Assembly: GCA_001485295.1 (NCBI GenBank)
Contig: BBOA01000013.1
Span: forward strand, 1 to 56,229
Direction: 5' to 3'
Length of the DNA: 56,229 nucleotides
Origin: Type-B symbiont of Plautia stali
GTDB taxonomy: Bacteria; Pseudomonadota; Gammaproteobacteria; Enterobacterales; Enterobacteriaceae
Shown: positions 1 to 15,847 of the stretch, in pieces
How positions within the stretch are numbered: the first letter of the stretch is position 1
Layout of the letters: the number at the start of each line of letters is the position of its first letter
Notes under the pieces: generated by a model
Databases searched by the model: none
Told to the model about the DNA's origin: nothing
What the model saw: only the letters and a program-made list of their open reading frames with translations
Translations under genes and position numbers: made by a program

Positions 1-29
1 AACGAACGCGTTTTTTATGTCAACGCCTT

Positions 30-660
30 TCAGGCGCCGGTCCAGACCGGCGGTCTGCTCTGCTGCTAGGGAAAGGCGCGCACCAGCGATCCCGCCAGCG
101 TAAACAACAGCGATTCGTTGCCGGATCCCTCCATAAACTGTATGCCGACAGGTAGATTATCTATCGCGTCGATCCTAGAGGGAACGGACATAGCAGGCGT
201 TCTGCAGACATTCGCTAGGGCGGTAAAAGGCGAGTGGTCTAGGACATGCTACATCCAGTCGCGTCCGTCCATCGGATGCTGGCCCTGATTGTATCTGCCG
301 AGGCGTGAAAGTAAATCAGGCAGCGTAAGCGTCATCAGCAGATCGTAGCCCTGATAGCCCTGATAAGATGCCCATCTTTCTCGTCACCGTGTTACGCATA
401 TGCATGGCACCCATTACTCAACGGCGGTGAGCTGGTTTCCCAGCCGCCACAGCGCAAAGGTTAGCGGGCTCAAGCGTTTCGTTGCTGACCGCGCGCCCGT
501 TGGCCGCAGCCAGCTTATCGATCCAAGCCACGATGCTGGAGGCCCAGAAGCAGCTGTTTAGCTCGACGAAAGCGTCCCAGCTGAACCCGAGGTCGGGCAT
601 GACCGCCTCTACGCGATGCCCCAGAGAAATAAGACGGCGCACCTTCTCACTCATCCATTA
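30..660 (-). pseudogene. Amidase-family hydrolase, degraded, 5' part missing
   Basis: Reverse-strand translation reads as the C-terminal half of an amidase-signature enzyme. The stretch at 418-654 (VRRLISLGHRVE, then LAAANGRAVSNETLEP) and the downstream NLPVGIQFM segment near 140-170 are typical of this family, whose members hydrolyse carbon-nitrogen amide bonds. The N-terminal half with the catalytic Ser-Ser-Lys region is absent. There are several frame changes. The codon before QQSRPP is TAG (66-68), where the family would have Trp; the probable original stop is the TGA at 30-32. A 9-bp tandem repeat at 346-363 adds three residues. It is convergent with the pst remnants. Substrate cannot be inferred. 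Family call fairly sure; non-functionality sure. Confidence 0.7.
346..363. repeat. 9-bp tandem duplication in the amidase pseudogene
   Basis: TAGCCCTGA occurs twice head to tail (346-354, 355-363). On the coding strand it gives a repeated Tyr-Gln-Gly. It is one of a series of similar duplications in this window. Confidence 0.85.
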
Positions 661-739
661 AGGGGTGCGCCATCACGCCAATTTTAATAAGCGGCGCGGG
701 ATCGCGAGCGGCGCTGGCGACATAAACCTAACGCCATTC

Positions 740-965
740 ATACGCTGCGTCAGAGTGGCATCATACGTCACTTTCCGTTGAAGGAGAAAGTGGTAAAGGC
801 GTGGGTAACACTGCTGACGGAAGATTACAGTGCCGTGTTCGACGAGATGGCGGCGCGTTAGCAGGCGTGCAAAGATGCTGACACGCTGGCGAAATAGCTC
901 AAGGCGCGCAAGGTGGTGGCGCAAAACAGCGGATTTTCTGAGCTGGCGTCCTTCTGGACAATATA
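740..965 (+). pseudogene. Unrecognised coding remnant upstream of pstS
   Basis: One frame reads [18 protein letters not shown], then [11 protein letters not shown], then [19 protein letters not shown], ending at TAA 963-965. It is interrupted by two TAG codons (about 860 and 896), both plausibly former Trp codons. The peptide is helical and protein-like, and it is not part of PstS, whose recognisable sequence begins just after it. I do not recognise the family. It may be the tail of a gene brought next to pstS by deletion. No start codon or ribosome-binding site is evident. Confidence 0.35.
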
Positions 966-1364
966 AAAAGTGGAACGATCCGGCCATCACTAAGCTGAAC
1001 TTGGGCGTTAAGCTGTTAGACACCAACACCAACGTCGTGCGCCGCGCTGACGGTTCCGGCACCTCTTTCGTCTTCGGCGAAGGTGAACGAAGAGTGGAAC
1101 AGCAAAATCGGTAAAGGCAACACCATTAACTGGCCGACCGGCCTAGGCGATAAAGGCAAAGACGCATAGCCGATCACCTCGACCACTTTCATTCTGGTCT
1201 AAGGCAGCGAAGTGCTGAAATTCTTCGATTGGGCGTATAAAAAAGGCGACAAAACCACGACCAGCCTATATTAGGCTACCCTACCGGACAGCGCGACTCA
1301 GCAGATCCGCGATGCTTGGAAAGCCAATATCAAAGACAGTTCAGGCAAAGCGCTGTATCAGTAA
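961..1364 (+). pseudogene. pstS: Phosphate ABC transporter binding protein, remnant
   Basis: PstS is the periplasmic phosphate-binding protein that feeds the PstCAB importer. Readable segments are [60 protein letters not shown] and NIKDSSGKALYQ, ending at TAA 1362-1364. The signal peptide and N-terminal third are gone. A frameshift lies near 1083. An internal deletion joins GDKGKD directly to the PITSTTF segment, removing roughly a hundred residues. Trp of the latter motif is TAG (1167-1169), and further stops follow near 1200 and 1272. It is first of the pstSCA-B order and all four genes are broken. Confidence 0.85.
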
Positions 1365-1450
1365 GCGAACAATTCTGGCCGGACGCGCGTCCGGCCAGAT
1401 CGACGGGCAGCTTCGTACCGCCCTGACAGCTTCTGAAGAATGAGACTTCT

Positions 1451-2413
1451 ATAGCTGCAACGAAGCCGGCATTCAAAGCCCCCGGTAAGCAAGGTGACAT
1501 GATTTTCGGCGCGGTGGTTAAACCGGCTGCGCTGATTGTTCTGTTGCTGTTGGGCGGCATTATTGTCTCCCTGATTTTCTCCTCTTAGCCCAGCATCCAG
1601 AAATTTGGTTTTTTCTTCCTGTGGACCAAAACTTGGGATGTGCCGAACGAAGAATTTGGCGCGCTGGTGCCGATTTACGGTACTCTCGTGACTTCGCTGA
1701 TTGCGTTAATCATCGCCGTGCCAGTGAGCTTTGGCCCCGCGCCGTTTCTAACGGAACTATCGCCCGGCTGGCTGTGTAGCCCGCTCGGCACCGCCATCGA
1801 ACTGCTGGCGGTGATCCTCCAGTATAGTCTACGGCATGTGGGGCCTGTTTATCTTCGTGCTGCTGTTTGCTAAGTATTTTCAGACACCGGTCGGCGAGGT
1901 GATGTCGACGATTCCGTTCGGCGGCGCGCTCTTTTCCGGCCCAACCTTTGGCATCGGTATTCTGGCGGTGGGCGTGATCCTAGCAATTAGGATCATTCTT
2001 TACATCACTTCGGTGATGCGCGACGTGTTCAAGCAGACGCCGGTGATGATGAAAAAATCCGCCTACGGCATCGGCTGCACCACCTGGGAAGTGATCTGGT
2101 GCATCGTGCTGCGTTCACTAAAAACGGCGTGATTGGCGGCGTGATGCTCGGCCTGGGGCGCGCCTTTGGCGAAATCATGGCGGTGACCTTTATTATCAGC
2201 AACACCTACCAGCTCGACAGCGCCTCGCTGTTTATACCGTGCAACAGCATCACCTCAGCGCTGGTGAACGAGTTTGCCGAAGCCGAGTCGGGCGTGCATG
2301 TTGCCGCGCTCATAGAGCTGGGGCTGATACTGTTTGTTATCGCCTTTATCGTGTTGGTGATTTCCAAATTAATGATCCTGCGCCTCGCGAAGAGTGAAGG
2401 AGCGCGCTCATGA
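1451..2413 (+). pseudogene. pstC: Phosphate ABC transporter permease PstC, broken
   Basis: Near full-length PstC, one of the two membrane subunits of the phosphate importer. The ancestral start is visible as ATA at 1451 followed by codons for [15 protein letters not shown], so ATG has become ATA. Trp in SSWPSIQKF is TAG (1586-1588). A one-base insertion near 1825 and a one-base deletion near 2111 split the rest into three frames, which still read [16 protein letters not shown], [18 protein letters not shown] and [21 protein letters not shown]. Its TGA overlaps the ATG of pstA (ATGA at 2410-2413), the usual coupling in this operon. phoU is not found after pstB. Confidence 0.9.
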
Positions 2414-3190
2414 CGACAATTGAATGCAGGCGTGGCGCAGTACCAAAAACAATATTGCGCTGTCGCTGCTGACCATGGCCTTCTGTCTGTTCTGGCTGGT
2501 GTGGATTTTGTTCACCACCGTTACGCACGGTGTATACGGACTGAGCTGGTCGCTGTTCACCGAATCGACGCCGCTGCCTAACGCCGCTGGGCATCCTAGC
2601 GGGCGTTTATCTGGTGGAATATGGCCGCAAGTCGGTGCTGGTGGAAGTGACCCGCTTTATTAACGATATTTTGCTTTCCGCGCTGTCGATCGTGGTCGGC
2701 CTGTTCGTCTACACCATCGTGGTAGCGCAGATGCAGCACTTCTCCTGCTGGGCAGGCGTGATTGCGCTGGCGCTGCTGCACATCCCTATCGTGATCCGCA
2801 TCACGGAAAACATACTGTGTCTGTTGCCGGACAGTATGCGCGAAGCGGCGTACGCGCTGGGCACGTCCAAATGGAAGATGATCTCCGCCGTCACGCTGAA
2901 GGCGTCGATGTCGGGCATTCTGATCGGCGTGCTGCTGGCGATCGCCCGCATCGCAGGGGAAACCGTACCGCTGCTGTTTACCGCGCTGTCGAACCAGTTC
3001 TGGTCTACCGATATGATGCAGCCGCTAGCGAACATGCCGGTCACCATCTTTAAGTTCACGAAGTTCACGATGAGCCCATTTGCCGAATGGCAGAGCTTGG
3101 CTTGGGCGGGCATGCTGATTATCACGCTCTGCATGCTGCAGCTGAATATCCCTCGCGCGCGTGATCTTCACCAAGAACAAAAACAGCTAA
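2410..3190 (+). pseudogene. pstA: Phosphate ABC transporter permease PstA, broken
   Basis: PstA is the second permease subunit. Recognisable blocks are [75 protein letters not shown] and [20 protein letters not shown]. Damage: a frameshift within the first 15 codons, an internal deletion joining PNAAG to the TPLGILAG region near 2588, a 9-bp duplication (3052-3069) that repeats Lys-Phe-Thr, and a late frameshift near 3150. The ancestral ending [12 protein letters not shown] can be read in another frame to TAA 3188-3190. Confidence 0.9.
3052..3069. repeat. 9-bp tandem duplication in pstA
   Basis: AAGTTCACG is repeated (3052-3060, 3061-3069). The translation becomes [11 protein letters not shown] where E. 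coli PstA has FKFAMSPF, so the extra unit is an in-frame insertion. Confidence 0.85.
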
Positions 3191-3233
3191 CCTTCAACGC
3201 GGCTCAGACGGTGCCGTTTAAGAGAGACGAGTA

Positions 3234-4480
<1,247 letters not shown>

Positions 4481-4499
4481 AAATTAGCGGCCTGTTTTT

Positions 4500-5028
4500 A
4501 CTACATATCGGGATAAGCGCTGAGCTCCAGCTCGCCGCTGGAGCTCAGCGTACGCGAGGGCGCATGACCAGACCAGCGTGGGTTCGGCGTCGCACACCGC
4601 CTGAATATCGGGATAGCTCGTCGAGCGTAGACGACCGGCCGCAGGCTGCTGTTGTGAAACGCGGTCTCTTTCGCCAGCTCTGGCTGCCGGTAAACCAGCT
4701 GCATGCGTCGGCGTGCGGGAACAACGGCGGCAGCTGCTCATAGAACGCCAGATCGTGGGCCACGATCACCGTTGCCAGCGCGGTCATGGTCTTTTCCAGA
4801 TTGCCGGACGACAGCGCGGGCTTCAGATTTTCTTTGCCTTCCTGCGAGGTGACGAACACGAACCGGCTAGAAGAGCAGTTGGCCGAGGTTGGCGTTGGCC
4901 CCAGCGCAGTCAGCGCATAGGGCTGCTCCAGCGCGCTAGGCGCGAGGGGTTTATCCTGCCAGTAGCTGTAGGGTTCGAGCTTCGTTAAAGAGCTAATCGA
5001 GCGCGGTTTAGTCGAGCGGGGTCTGCAT
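4500..5028 (-). pseudogene. rutE: RutE-type nitroreductase-family reductase, broken
   Basis: RutE reduces malonic semialdehyde in the pyrimidine-degradation pathway; it belongs to the FMN nitroreductase family. Visible blocks are LFNEART near the start (ATG 5028), SANC, FVFVTSQEGKENLKPALSSGNLEKT, FYEQLPPLFPHADA and SWFTGS, all close to E. coli RutE. Two stops fall in the first 15 codons (one a Gln codon turned TAG before LFNEART) and several frameshifts follow. The C-terminal third is lost near a 14-bp inverted repeat (4518-4550). It could equally be a RutE paralogue, since no other rut gene is nearby. Confidence 0.75.
4518..4550. repeat. Perfect 14-bp inverted repeat with 5-nt loop
   Basis: CGCTGAGCTCCAGC (4518-4531) is followed after TCGCC by its exact reverse complement (4537-4550). 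It lies at the decayed 3' end of the rutE-like pseudogene and has no T-run, so it is not an obvious terminator. Confidence 0.85.
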
Positions 5029-5201
5029 TCTACTCTCCGGCGGAAATGGCCGCCAGAGGCTTGTCGTGTTGAAACCGTATCGGCAAAGCCGACGCGGTTT
5101 CTTCTTGTTTATACCCCCAACGGCTGTTCGCCGCCAAATAGCGAAGACGCAAATAGGCAGAATCTGGTGATAGCGGCTTACGGGCGTGCGAGATGTGTTA
5201 A

Positions 5202-6566
5202 TCACTTCCCAATACAAAAGCTGGAGAATATCCGTCCCAGCAGATCGTCGGAGGTAAACTCGCCGGTGATCTCGCTTAGCGCCTGCTGCGCCAGCCGCAG
5301 CTCTTCCGCCAGCAGTTCGCCAGCCCAAGCGCCCAGCAGCTGCGCCTTGCCCTGCTGTAAGTGCGTCGCAGCTAACTCCAGCTCCTGAAGATGACGACGG
5401 CGCGCTAGGAAGCCGCCTTCTATATTGCCGGAAAAGCCCATCGACTGTTTCAGATAGTTGCGCAGCGCCTCGACGCCCGCGCCGGTGCGCGCTGAGAGCC
5501 GGATCAGTGAGTGGCTATTTACTTCCGTCAGACCCAGCGTTTCGCCGGTGACGTCCGCCTTGTTGCGCACCACGGTAATCGGCAGCGCTGCAGGCAGGCG
5601 CGAAACAAAGTCGGGCCAGATTTGAGCCGCTTCCGTGGCGTCGGTGGTGGTGCCGTCCACCATAAACAGCACGCGATCCGCCTGTTCGATCTCCTGCCAA
5701 GCGCGCTCGATGCCGACGCGCTCGACCTCGTCGCTGGCTTCGCGCAGCCCAGCAGTATCAATGATGTGCAGTGGCATGCCGTCGATATGAATATGCTCGC
5801 GCAGTGCATCGCGCGTGGTGCCAGCGATATCGGTGACGATCGCCGCTTCGCGTCCGGCCAGCGCATTTAGCAGGCTCGACTTCCCGGCGTTCGGGCGACC
5901 CGCGATCACTACCTTCATCCCTTCACGCAGCAGGCTACCTTGACGCGCCTCAGCGCGTACGCCATCCAGATCGGTTATCACCTTGTCCAACTGCGCTTCG
6001 ATTTTGCCGTCAGAGAGAAAATCGATCTCCTCATCAGGAAAGTCGATTGCCGCCTCAACATAGATGCGCAGGTGGGTGAGTGTTTCCACCAGCTGGTTAA
6101 TACGGGTCGAGAAAACGCCCTTCAGCGAGTTAACTGCCGAACGCGCTGCCTGCTCAGAACTGGCGTCAATCAGATCGGCGATCGCTTCGGCCTGCGCCAG
6201 ATCGAGCTTGTCGTTGAGAAAGGCGTGCTCGGAGAACTCGCCCGGCTGGGCGATGCGCACGCCAGGCAGAGCGACAATGCGTTTCAGCAGCAGATCGAGG
6301 ATCACTGGGCCGCCGTGGCCTTGCAGCTCCAGCACATCTTCGCCGGTAAAGGAGTTCGGACCGGGAAACCACAGCGCGATGCCCTGATCCAGCACGCTGC
6401 CGTCAGCGTCTTTAAACGGCAGATAGTCGGCGTAGCGCGCTTTCGGCAGTTTGCCGAGCACCTGCTGCGCCACCTCGGCGGCGCGCGCGCCGGAAATACG
6501 CAAAATACCGACGCCGCCGCGTCCGGGAGGTGTCGCTTGGGCGACGATAGTATCGCTGTGGCTCAT
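5202..6566 (-). CDS. mnmE: tRNA modification GTPase MnmE
   Basis: Cytoplasmic GTPase that acts with MnmG to place the (carboxymethyl)aminomethyl group on U34 of tRNAs reading split codon boxes. The 454 residues equal the E. coli length. Visible features: N-terminal tetrahydrofolate-binding region, G1 loop GRPNAGKS at about 226-233, DIAGTTRD (G2 and K-loop), DTAGLRE (G3), NKAD (G4), and the terminal CIGK with the functional Cys. It ends in TGA. It begins 82 bp after yidC in the conserved rpmH-rnpA-yidD-yidC-mnmE series. No damage seen. Confidence 0.98.
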   Translation of the reverse strand: MSHSDTIVAQATPPGRGGVGILRISGARAAEVAQQVLGKLPKARYADYLPFKDADGSVLDQGIALWFPGPNSFTGEDVLELQGHGGPVILDLLLKRIVALPGVRIAQPGEFSEHAFLNDKLDLAQAEAIADLIDASSEQAARSAVNSLKGVFSTRINQLVETLTHLRIYVEAAIDFPDEEIDFLSDGKIEAQLDKVITDLDGVRAEARQGSLLREGMKVVIAGRPNAGKSSLLNALAGREAAIVTDIAGTTRDALREHIHIDGMPLHIIDTAGLREASDEVERVGIERAWQEIEQADRVLFMVDGTTTDATEAAQIWPDFVSRLPAALPITVVRNKADVTGETLGLTEVNSHSLIRLSARTGAGVEALRNYLKQSMGFSGNIEGGFLARRRHLQELELAATHLQQGKAQLLGAWAGELLAEELRLAQQALSEITGEFTSDDLLGRIFSSFCIGK

Positions 6567-6647
6567 GGGGTTTTCTCTCGCTAAAAAATAAGGTAGTTGT
6601 AATAACCGCCTTAGGGTAAACCAGATTGCCAGACGGGCGTAAGCGCG

Positions 6648-8294
6648 TTACGCATTCTTCTTATTGCGGCTGTGCAGCCCGCGTTTTTCCAGCCCGCGAT
6701 AAATCAGCTGCTGCTGGAGAATGGTTACCAGGTTGCTGACAATGTAGTACAACACAAGACCTGATGGGAACCACAGGAAGAACACGGTAAAGATTACCGG
6801 CATATAGGTCATGATCTTCTGCTGCATCGGATCGGTCACGGTGGTCGGTGATATCTTCTGAATGAAGAACATGGTGACGCCCATCAGAATCGGCAGGATG
6901 TAGTAGGGGTCCTGCGCCGACAGGTCATGGATCCAGAGGATAAACGGCGCGTGGCGCAGCTCCACCGAACCAGACAGCATGTAATAAAGTGCAAGGAAGA
7001 TTGGCATCTGGATAACTAGCGGCAGGCAGCCGCCCAAGGGGTTGACCTTCTCCGCTTTATACAGCGCCATCATCTCCTGACTCTGTTTCTGCTTATCGTC
7101 GCCCAAGCGCTCGCGCATCGCCTGAATCTTCGGCTGCAGCATGCGCATTTTCGCCATCGAGGTGTACTGCGCTTTGGTCAGCGGGTACATGATACCGCGC
7201 ACGATAAAGGTGATGACAATAATGGAGAAGCCCCAGTTACCGATAAAACTATGCAGTAACTTCAGCAGCTTGAACAGTGGCTGAGAGATAAACCACAGCC
7301 AGCCATAGTCGACCGTCAGGTCGAGATGCGGCGCGACGGCAGCCATCTTGTCCTGAATTTCCGGTCCGACCCATAGCGTTGCGCCCAAATCTTGCTGCTG
7401 ACCCGCCGCCACGGTGACCGGCGCAGATTTATAGCCGATCGCCGCCACGCCGTTGCCCAATTTTCTGGTGTAGAGCGAGTTGTTGCCAGCGGTGTGTGGC
7501 ACCCATGCGGTCGCGAAGTACTGCTGCAGCATCGCCATCCAGCCGTTGCTGGTGGTCGCGCTCAGGTTTTCGTTATCTGCGATAGTGTCGAACTTGTACT
7601 TTTCGTACTTCTTCTCGCTGGTGGAATAGGCCGCGCCGCGGAAGGTATGCAGCGCAAAGTTATTGCTGCCGGTGTTGCGATGCTTAGGCAGATCGATGGT
7701 CTGCTTCAGCTGGGCGAACAGCGACAGTTCCAGCGGCTGCAGCGTGGTGTTGTTGACGTTGTAGTTCACGTCCACTGAGTACTCGCCGCGCTTGAAAACG
7801 AAAGTTTTGGTGTAAACCACGCCATTTTCCGTGGTGTAGGTCATCGGCACACGCAGTTCGGTCTGGCCGTCGGCCATTTCGAAATGATCCTGTGCCGCGG
7901 TGAACAGCGGACGCGTGCTGTTGTTCGGTTCATACGGGCCGTTGCGGCCAATCAGCCCGCTCTGTGCTTGGTAAATGAAGGACGGCGTGGTCTCCAGCAG
8001 CTGAAACGGCTGATCGGAACCCAGTTTATCTGGGTAAGTCAGCAGCTGTACTTGCTCGACATCGCCGCCGCAGGTGTTGATATTCAATGACAGGACGTCA
8101 GTCTTAACGGTGATCGTTTTGCCCTGGCCGCTGGTCTGTACGCCTTGGCTGGCGGCATCACCTGCTGCGCTGTTGGTGTTCTGCGTGGTCTGGGTCTGCT
8201 GCGGCTGCGGAGCGTGGTCCGTCTGCCAGTCTTGCCAAATCATGAAAGACACGAACAGAAAAGCGATGAGAAAAAGATTGCGTTGCGAATCCAT
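6648..8294 (-). CDS. yidC: Membrane protein insertase YidC
   Basis: Inserts and folds inner-membrane proteins, alone or with SecYEG. The protein has 548 residues, as in E. coli. It opens with a signal-anchor helix ([14 protein letters not shown]), then the large periplasmic P1 domain (about 25-340), then the conserved core with [20 protein letters not shown], which holds the groove Arg of FIVRG, followed by the cytoplasmic hairpin ([12 protein letters not shown]) and hydrophobic segments from [18 protein letters not shown] to [14 protein letters not shown]. The tail is basic (RNKKNA). It follows yidD by 18 bp and is probably co-transcribed from rpmH. Confidence 0.98.
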   Translation of the reverse strand: MDSQRNLFLIAFLFVSFMIWQDWQTDHAPQPQQTQTTQNTNSAAGDAASQGVQTSGQGKTITVKTDVLSLNINTCGGDVEQVQLLTYPDKLGSDQPFQLLETTPSFIYQAQSGLIGRNGPYEPNNSTRPLFTAAQDHFEMADGQTELRVPMTYTTENGVVYTKTFVFKRGEYSVDVNYNVNNTTLQPLELSLFAQLKQTIDLPKHRNTGSNNFALHTFRGAAYSTSEKKYEKYKFDTIADNENLSATTSNGWMAMLQQYFATAWVPHTAGNNSLYTRKLGNGVAAIGYKSAPVTVAAGQQQDLGATLWVGPEIQDKMAAVAPHLDLTVDYGWLWFISQPLFKLLKLLHSFIGNWGFSIIVITFIVRGIMYPLTKAQYTSMAKMRMLQPKIQAMRERLGDDKQKQSQEMMALYKAEKVNPLGGCLPLVIQMPIFLALYYMLSGSVELRHAPFILWIHDLSAQDPYYILPILMGVTMFFIQKISPTTVTDPMQQKIMTYMPVIFTVFFLWFPSGLVLYYIVSNLVTILQQQLIYRGLEKRGLHSRNKKNA

Positions 8295-8312
8295 CGTTAA
8301 TGTTCTCTGGTA

Positions 8313-8555
8313 TCAAAGGTTTTTTGGCGGCACAGGATCGTCACCACCCGGGTTCAAAGGGTGGCATTTTAATACGCGTTTGAATGTCAACCAACTGCCT
8401 TTTATTAGGCTAAACTTCCGTAACGCCTGAATTCCATAATGAGAGCAGGTTGGCTGAAACCGACAGTGTGGTCCCAGCAAGGGGCTGATGCCGCGCTGAT
8501 AGACGCGGATTAGGACGATCAAGAGCCGTGCGCTAGGCGACAGTGACGAAGCCAT
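8313..8555 (-). CDS. yidD: Membrane protein insertion efficiency factor YidD
   Basis: Small membrane-associated protein that assists YidC-dependent insertion. It has 80 residues against about 85 in E. coli. The family core is plain: [27 protein letters not shown], then the [25 protein letters not shown] segment with conserved Cys residues and an N-terminal amphipathic helix. The first 37 bases overlap the end of rnpA, as is usual for this pair. The tail KNL is shorter than in E. coli, which should matter little. Confidence 0.95.
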   Translation of the reverse strand: MASSLSPSARLLIVLIRVYQRGISPLLGPHCRFQPTCSHYGIQALRKFSLIKGSWLTFKRVLKCHPLNPGGDDPVPPKNL

Positions 8556-8878
8556 AACTTCTCCAACGCTTCCGCCAATGTACGGTTGTCCAGATCGGCA
8601 ATCCCCTTTTTCGCCACAACGACGAAATCCATTGCCGGCAGTTCATACTGACGCAGACGAAAGCTTTCACGGGTCAGACGTTTGATCCGGTTGCGTTCGT
8701 GCGCGCGCTTGACGTGTTTTTTAGCGACGGTAAGACCGATGCGGGGATGCCCCAGCGAATTAAGGCGGCCGAGAATGGTGATTTGCAGCGTGCTAGCCCA
8801 TTGTGGCTGCTGGAAGACGAAAGTGAAATGAGCGGGAGTTAACAAACGTAACTCCCTAGGAAATGCGAGCTTAACCAC
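8519..8878 (-). CDS. rnpA: Ribonuclease P protein component
   Basis: Protein subunit of RNase P; it binds the M1 RNA and pre-tRNA 5' leaders. 119 residues, the same as E. coli. The start is GTG at 8878 ([17 protein letters not shown]), five bases after the rpmH stop. The RNR signature is present as [20 protein letters not shown]. The end overlaps yidD. No damage seen. Confidence 0.97.
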   Translation of the reverse strand: MVKLAFPRELRLLTPAHFTFVFQQPQWASTLQITILGRLNSLGHPRIGLTVAKKHVKRAHERNRIKRLTRESFRLRQYELPAMDFVVVAKKGIADLDNRTLAEALEKLWLRHCRLAHGS

Positions 8879-8883
8879 GAGGG

Positions 8884-9631
<748 letters not shown>

Positions 9632-11014
9632 GTGTCACTTACGCTCTGGCAACAGTGTCTTGCCCGTTTGCAGGATGAGCTTCCTGCCACCGAATTCAGC
9701 ATGTGGATTCGACCGCTGCAGGCGGAGTTAAACGACAATACGCTGGCCTTTTATGCACCAAATCGGTTTGTGCTCGACTGGATACGAGATAAATATATTA
9801 ATAATATCAACGTACTGCTGAACGAGTTTTGCGGCGTGGACGTGCCTTTGCTTCGTTTTGAAGTGGGCACGCGCCCGGTACAGAAGCAGACTACAGCGAT
9901 GAGCCCGCACGCGCCGGTCGAGAGCCGCCCTGTGCCCGTGCAGATCCTGCGCCCAAGCTGGGACAACGTGCCGGCGCCGGCCGACGTCACCTACCGCTCT
10001 AATGTGAACAACCGTCATAACTTCGATAACTTCGTCGAGGGTAAGTCCAACCAGCTGGCGCGCGCGGCGGCGCGCCAGGTCGCGGACAATCCCGGCGGCG
10101 CCTACAACCCGCTCTTCCTTTATGGCGGCACTGGTCTCGGCAAAACGCACCTGCTGCACGCGGTGGGCAACGGCATCATCGCGCGCAAGCCGAACGCCAA
10201 AGTGGTTTACATGCACTCCGAGCGCTTTGTGCAGGACATGGTTAAGGCGCTGCAAAACAACGCCATCGAGGAGTTCAAGCGCTACTACCGCTCGGTGGAC
10301 GCGCTACTTATCGATGACATTCAGTTCTTCGCCAACAAAGAGCGCTCGCAGGAGGAGTTTTTCCACACTTTCAACGCGCTGCTGGAAGGCAATCAGCAAA
10401 TTATTCTGACTTCTGACCGTTATCCGAAAGAAATCAATGGAGTGGAAGACCGTCTCAAATCCCGCTTTGGCTGGGGACTGACGGTCGCTATCGAGCCGCC
10501 GGAGCTGGAGACGCGCGTGGCGATCTTGATGAAAAAGGCGGATGAGAACGATATCCGACTGCCGGGCGAAGTCGCCTTTTTTATCGCTAAACGGCTTCGC
10601 TCCAACGTGCGCGAGCTGGAAGGGGCGCTGAACCGCGTCATCGCCAACGCCAACTTTACCGGCCGCGCCGTCACCATCGATTTCGTACGCGAAGCGCTGC
10701 GTGATCTGCTCGCGCTACAGGAAAAGCTGGTTACCATCGACAATATCCAAAAGACGGTGGCCGAGTATTACAAGATTAAGGTCGCGGATCTGCTTTCCAA
10801 GCGCCGTTCGCGTTCGGTCGCGCGTCCTCGCCAGATGGCGATGGCGATGGCGAAAGAGCTGACGAACCATAGTCTGCCGGAGATCGGCGATGCCTTCGGC
10901 GGCCGCGACCACACCACAGTGCTTCACGCCTGCCGTAAAATCGAGCAGCTGCGCGAAGAGAGCCACGACATAAAAGAAGATTTCTCTAATCTCATCCGAA
11001 CTTTATCCTCCTGA
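9632..11014 (+). CDS. dnaA: Chromosomal replication initiator DnaA
   Basis: Binds DnaA boxes at oriC, melts DNA and loads DnaB; also a transcription factor. The start is GTG 9632 ([21 protein letters not shown]), as in E. coli and preceded by the conserved GGAG; an in-frame GTG at 9620 is upstream of that Shine-Dalgarno context and is not used. Length 460 residues against 467, the difference lying in the variable linker. Visible: domain I (1-85), Walker A GGTGLGKT at 165-172, Walker [10 protein letters not shown], and domain IV with [16 protein letters not shown]. dnaN follows after 4 bp. Confidence 0.99.
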   Translation: MSLTLWQQCLARLQDELPATEFSMWIRPLQAELNDNTLAFYAPNRFVLDWIRDKYINNINVLLNEFCGVDVPLLRFEVGTRPVQKQTTAMSPHAPVESRPVPVQILRPSWDNVPAPADVTYRSNVNNRHNFDNFVEGKSNQLARAAARQVADNPGGAYNPLFLYGGTGLGKTHLLHAVGNGIIARKPNAKVVYMHSERFVQDMVKALQNNAIEEFKRYYRSVDALLIDDIQFFANKERSQEEFFHTFNALLEGNQQIILTSDRYPKEINGVEDRLKSRFGWGLTVAIEPPELETRVAILMKKADENDIRLPGEVAFFIAKRLRSNVRELEGALNRVIANANFTGRAVTIDFVREALRDLLALQEKLVTIDNIQKTVAEYYKIKVADLLSKRRSRSVARPRQMAMAMAKELTNHSLPEIGDAFGGRDHTTVLHACRKIEQLREESHDIKEDFSNLIRTLSS

Positions 11015-11018
11015 CGCT

Positions 11019-12119
11019 ATGAAATTTATTGTTGAACGTGAGCAGTTGCTAAAGCCGCTGCAGCAAGTCAGCGGCCCGTTAGGCGGTCGTCCAACGCTGC
11101 CGATCTTGGGAAATCTACTGATGCAGGTCAATGATGGCACGCTGTTGCTGACCGGCACCGACTTGGAAGTGGAGATGGTGGCGCGCGTGGCGCTGACCCA
11201 GCCGCACGAGCCAGGCGCGACGACTGTGCCGGCGCGTAAGTTCCTCGACATCTGTCGAGGCCTGCCGGAAGGCGCGGAGATCAACGTCACGCTGGAAGGC
11301 GAACGGATGCTGGTGCGCTCCGGGCGCAGCCGCTTCTCGCTCTCGACCCTGCCAGCCAGCGATTTCCCCAATCTGGACGACTGGAAGAGCGAAGTGGAAT
11401 TTACGCTGCCGCAGGCGACGCTGAAGCTTCTGATCGAGGCGACGCAGTTCTCCATGGCGCATCAGGATGTGCGTTACTACCTTAACGGCATGCTGTTTGA
11501 GACCGAAGGCGAAGAGCTGCGCACCGTGGCGACCGACGGCCACCGTCTGGCGGTCTGTTCGATGCCGATTGGCCAAGCGTTGCTGAACCATTCGTTGATC
11601 GTGCCGCGTAAAGGAGTGATTGAGCTGCTGCGTCTGCTGGACGGCGGCGAAACGCCGCTGCAGGTGCAGATTGGCAGCAGCAACATACGCGCGCACGTCG
11701 GCGACTTTATCTTTACCTCCAAGCTGGTGGATGGCCGCTTCCCTGACTATCGCCGCGTGTTGCCGAAAAACCCAGATAAGGTCCTAGAAGCGGGCTGCGA
11801 TATTCTCAAGCAGGCCTTTGCGCGCGCCTCTATTCTGTCGAATGAAAAATTCCGTGGCGTTCGCCTCTATATCACCGAGAATCAGCTGAAGATCACCGCC
11901 AACAACCCTGAACAGGAAGAGGCGGAAGAGATGCTAGACGTCACCTACGAGGGTAGCGAGCTGGAGATCGGCTTTAACGTGAGCTATGTGCTGGATGTGC
12001 TGAACGCGCTGAAGTGTGAGAATGTACGCCTGCTGCTGACCGATTCGGTGTCGAGCGTGCAGATTGAAGATCTCGCCAGCCCGGCGGCGGCCTATGTCGT
12101 TATGCCTATACGCTTGTAA
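11019..12119 (+). CDS. dnaN: DNA polymerase III beta sliding clamp
   Basis: Ring-shaped processivity clamp loaded around DNA by the tau complex. 366 residues, equal to E. coli. It opens MKFIVEREQLLKPLQQVSGPLGGRPTLP and ends YVVMPIRL, the C-terminal residues that form part of the clamp's protein-binding pocket. It is four bases from dnaA and in the same operon. Unlike E. coli, where recF follows at once, 183 bp separate it from recF. Confidence 0.99.
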   Translation: MKFIVEREQLLKPLQQVSGPLGGRPTLPILGNLLMQVNDGTLLLTGTDLEVEMVARVALTQPHEPGATTVPARKFLDICRGLPEGAEINVTLEGERMLVRSGRSRFSLSTLPASDFPNLDDWKSEVEFTLPQATLKLLIEATQFSMAHQDVRYYLNGMLFETEGEELRTVATDGHRLAVCSMPIGQALLNHSLIVPRKGVIELLRLLDGGETPLQVQIGSSNIRAHVGDFIFTSKLVDGRFPDYRRVLPKNPDKVLEAGCDILKQAFARASILSNEKFRGVRLYITENQLKITANNPEQEEAEEMLDVTYEGSELEIGFNVSYVLDVLNALKCENVRLLLTDSVSSVQIEDLASPAAAYVVMPIRL

Positions 12120-12302
12120 TTTTAGAATATATCGGTTTGGCTTACTTTCTACTTTGCGTCCCGGCAGTGCTCGCTATCCTCACGTACTTCAGTACCCTCC
12201 GGTGGCTGTGCGCGGGCGGGTCGCAAACTAGCTTCACCATTGACGTCCTAGAAAGCAGGGTCAGGTGAAAAATTTTTTTTGTCCTTCACGCTGGACTGAT
12301 TC
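12120..12302. other. 183-bp insertion-like spacer between dnaN and recF
   Basis: No coding sequence. In E. coli these genes abut. The spacer contains a short hairpin (GTACTTCAGTAC, about 12184-12195) within GC-rich text and an A/T run just before recF (AAAAATTTTTTTT). It resembles a small dispersed intergenic element; other copies would be needed to prove this, and none is evident in this window. Confidence 0.4.
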
Positions 12303-15814
<3,512 letters not shown>

Positions 15815-15847
15815 GCCTACAACAGACGGCAACTAAAGCTAAAGCAC

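Noticed and set aside
5940..6584. 214-codon plus-strand open frame opposite mnmE
   Set aside because: mnmE is intact and conserved on the other strand; the frame has no recognisable motifs.
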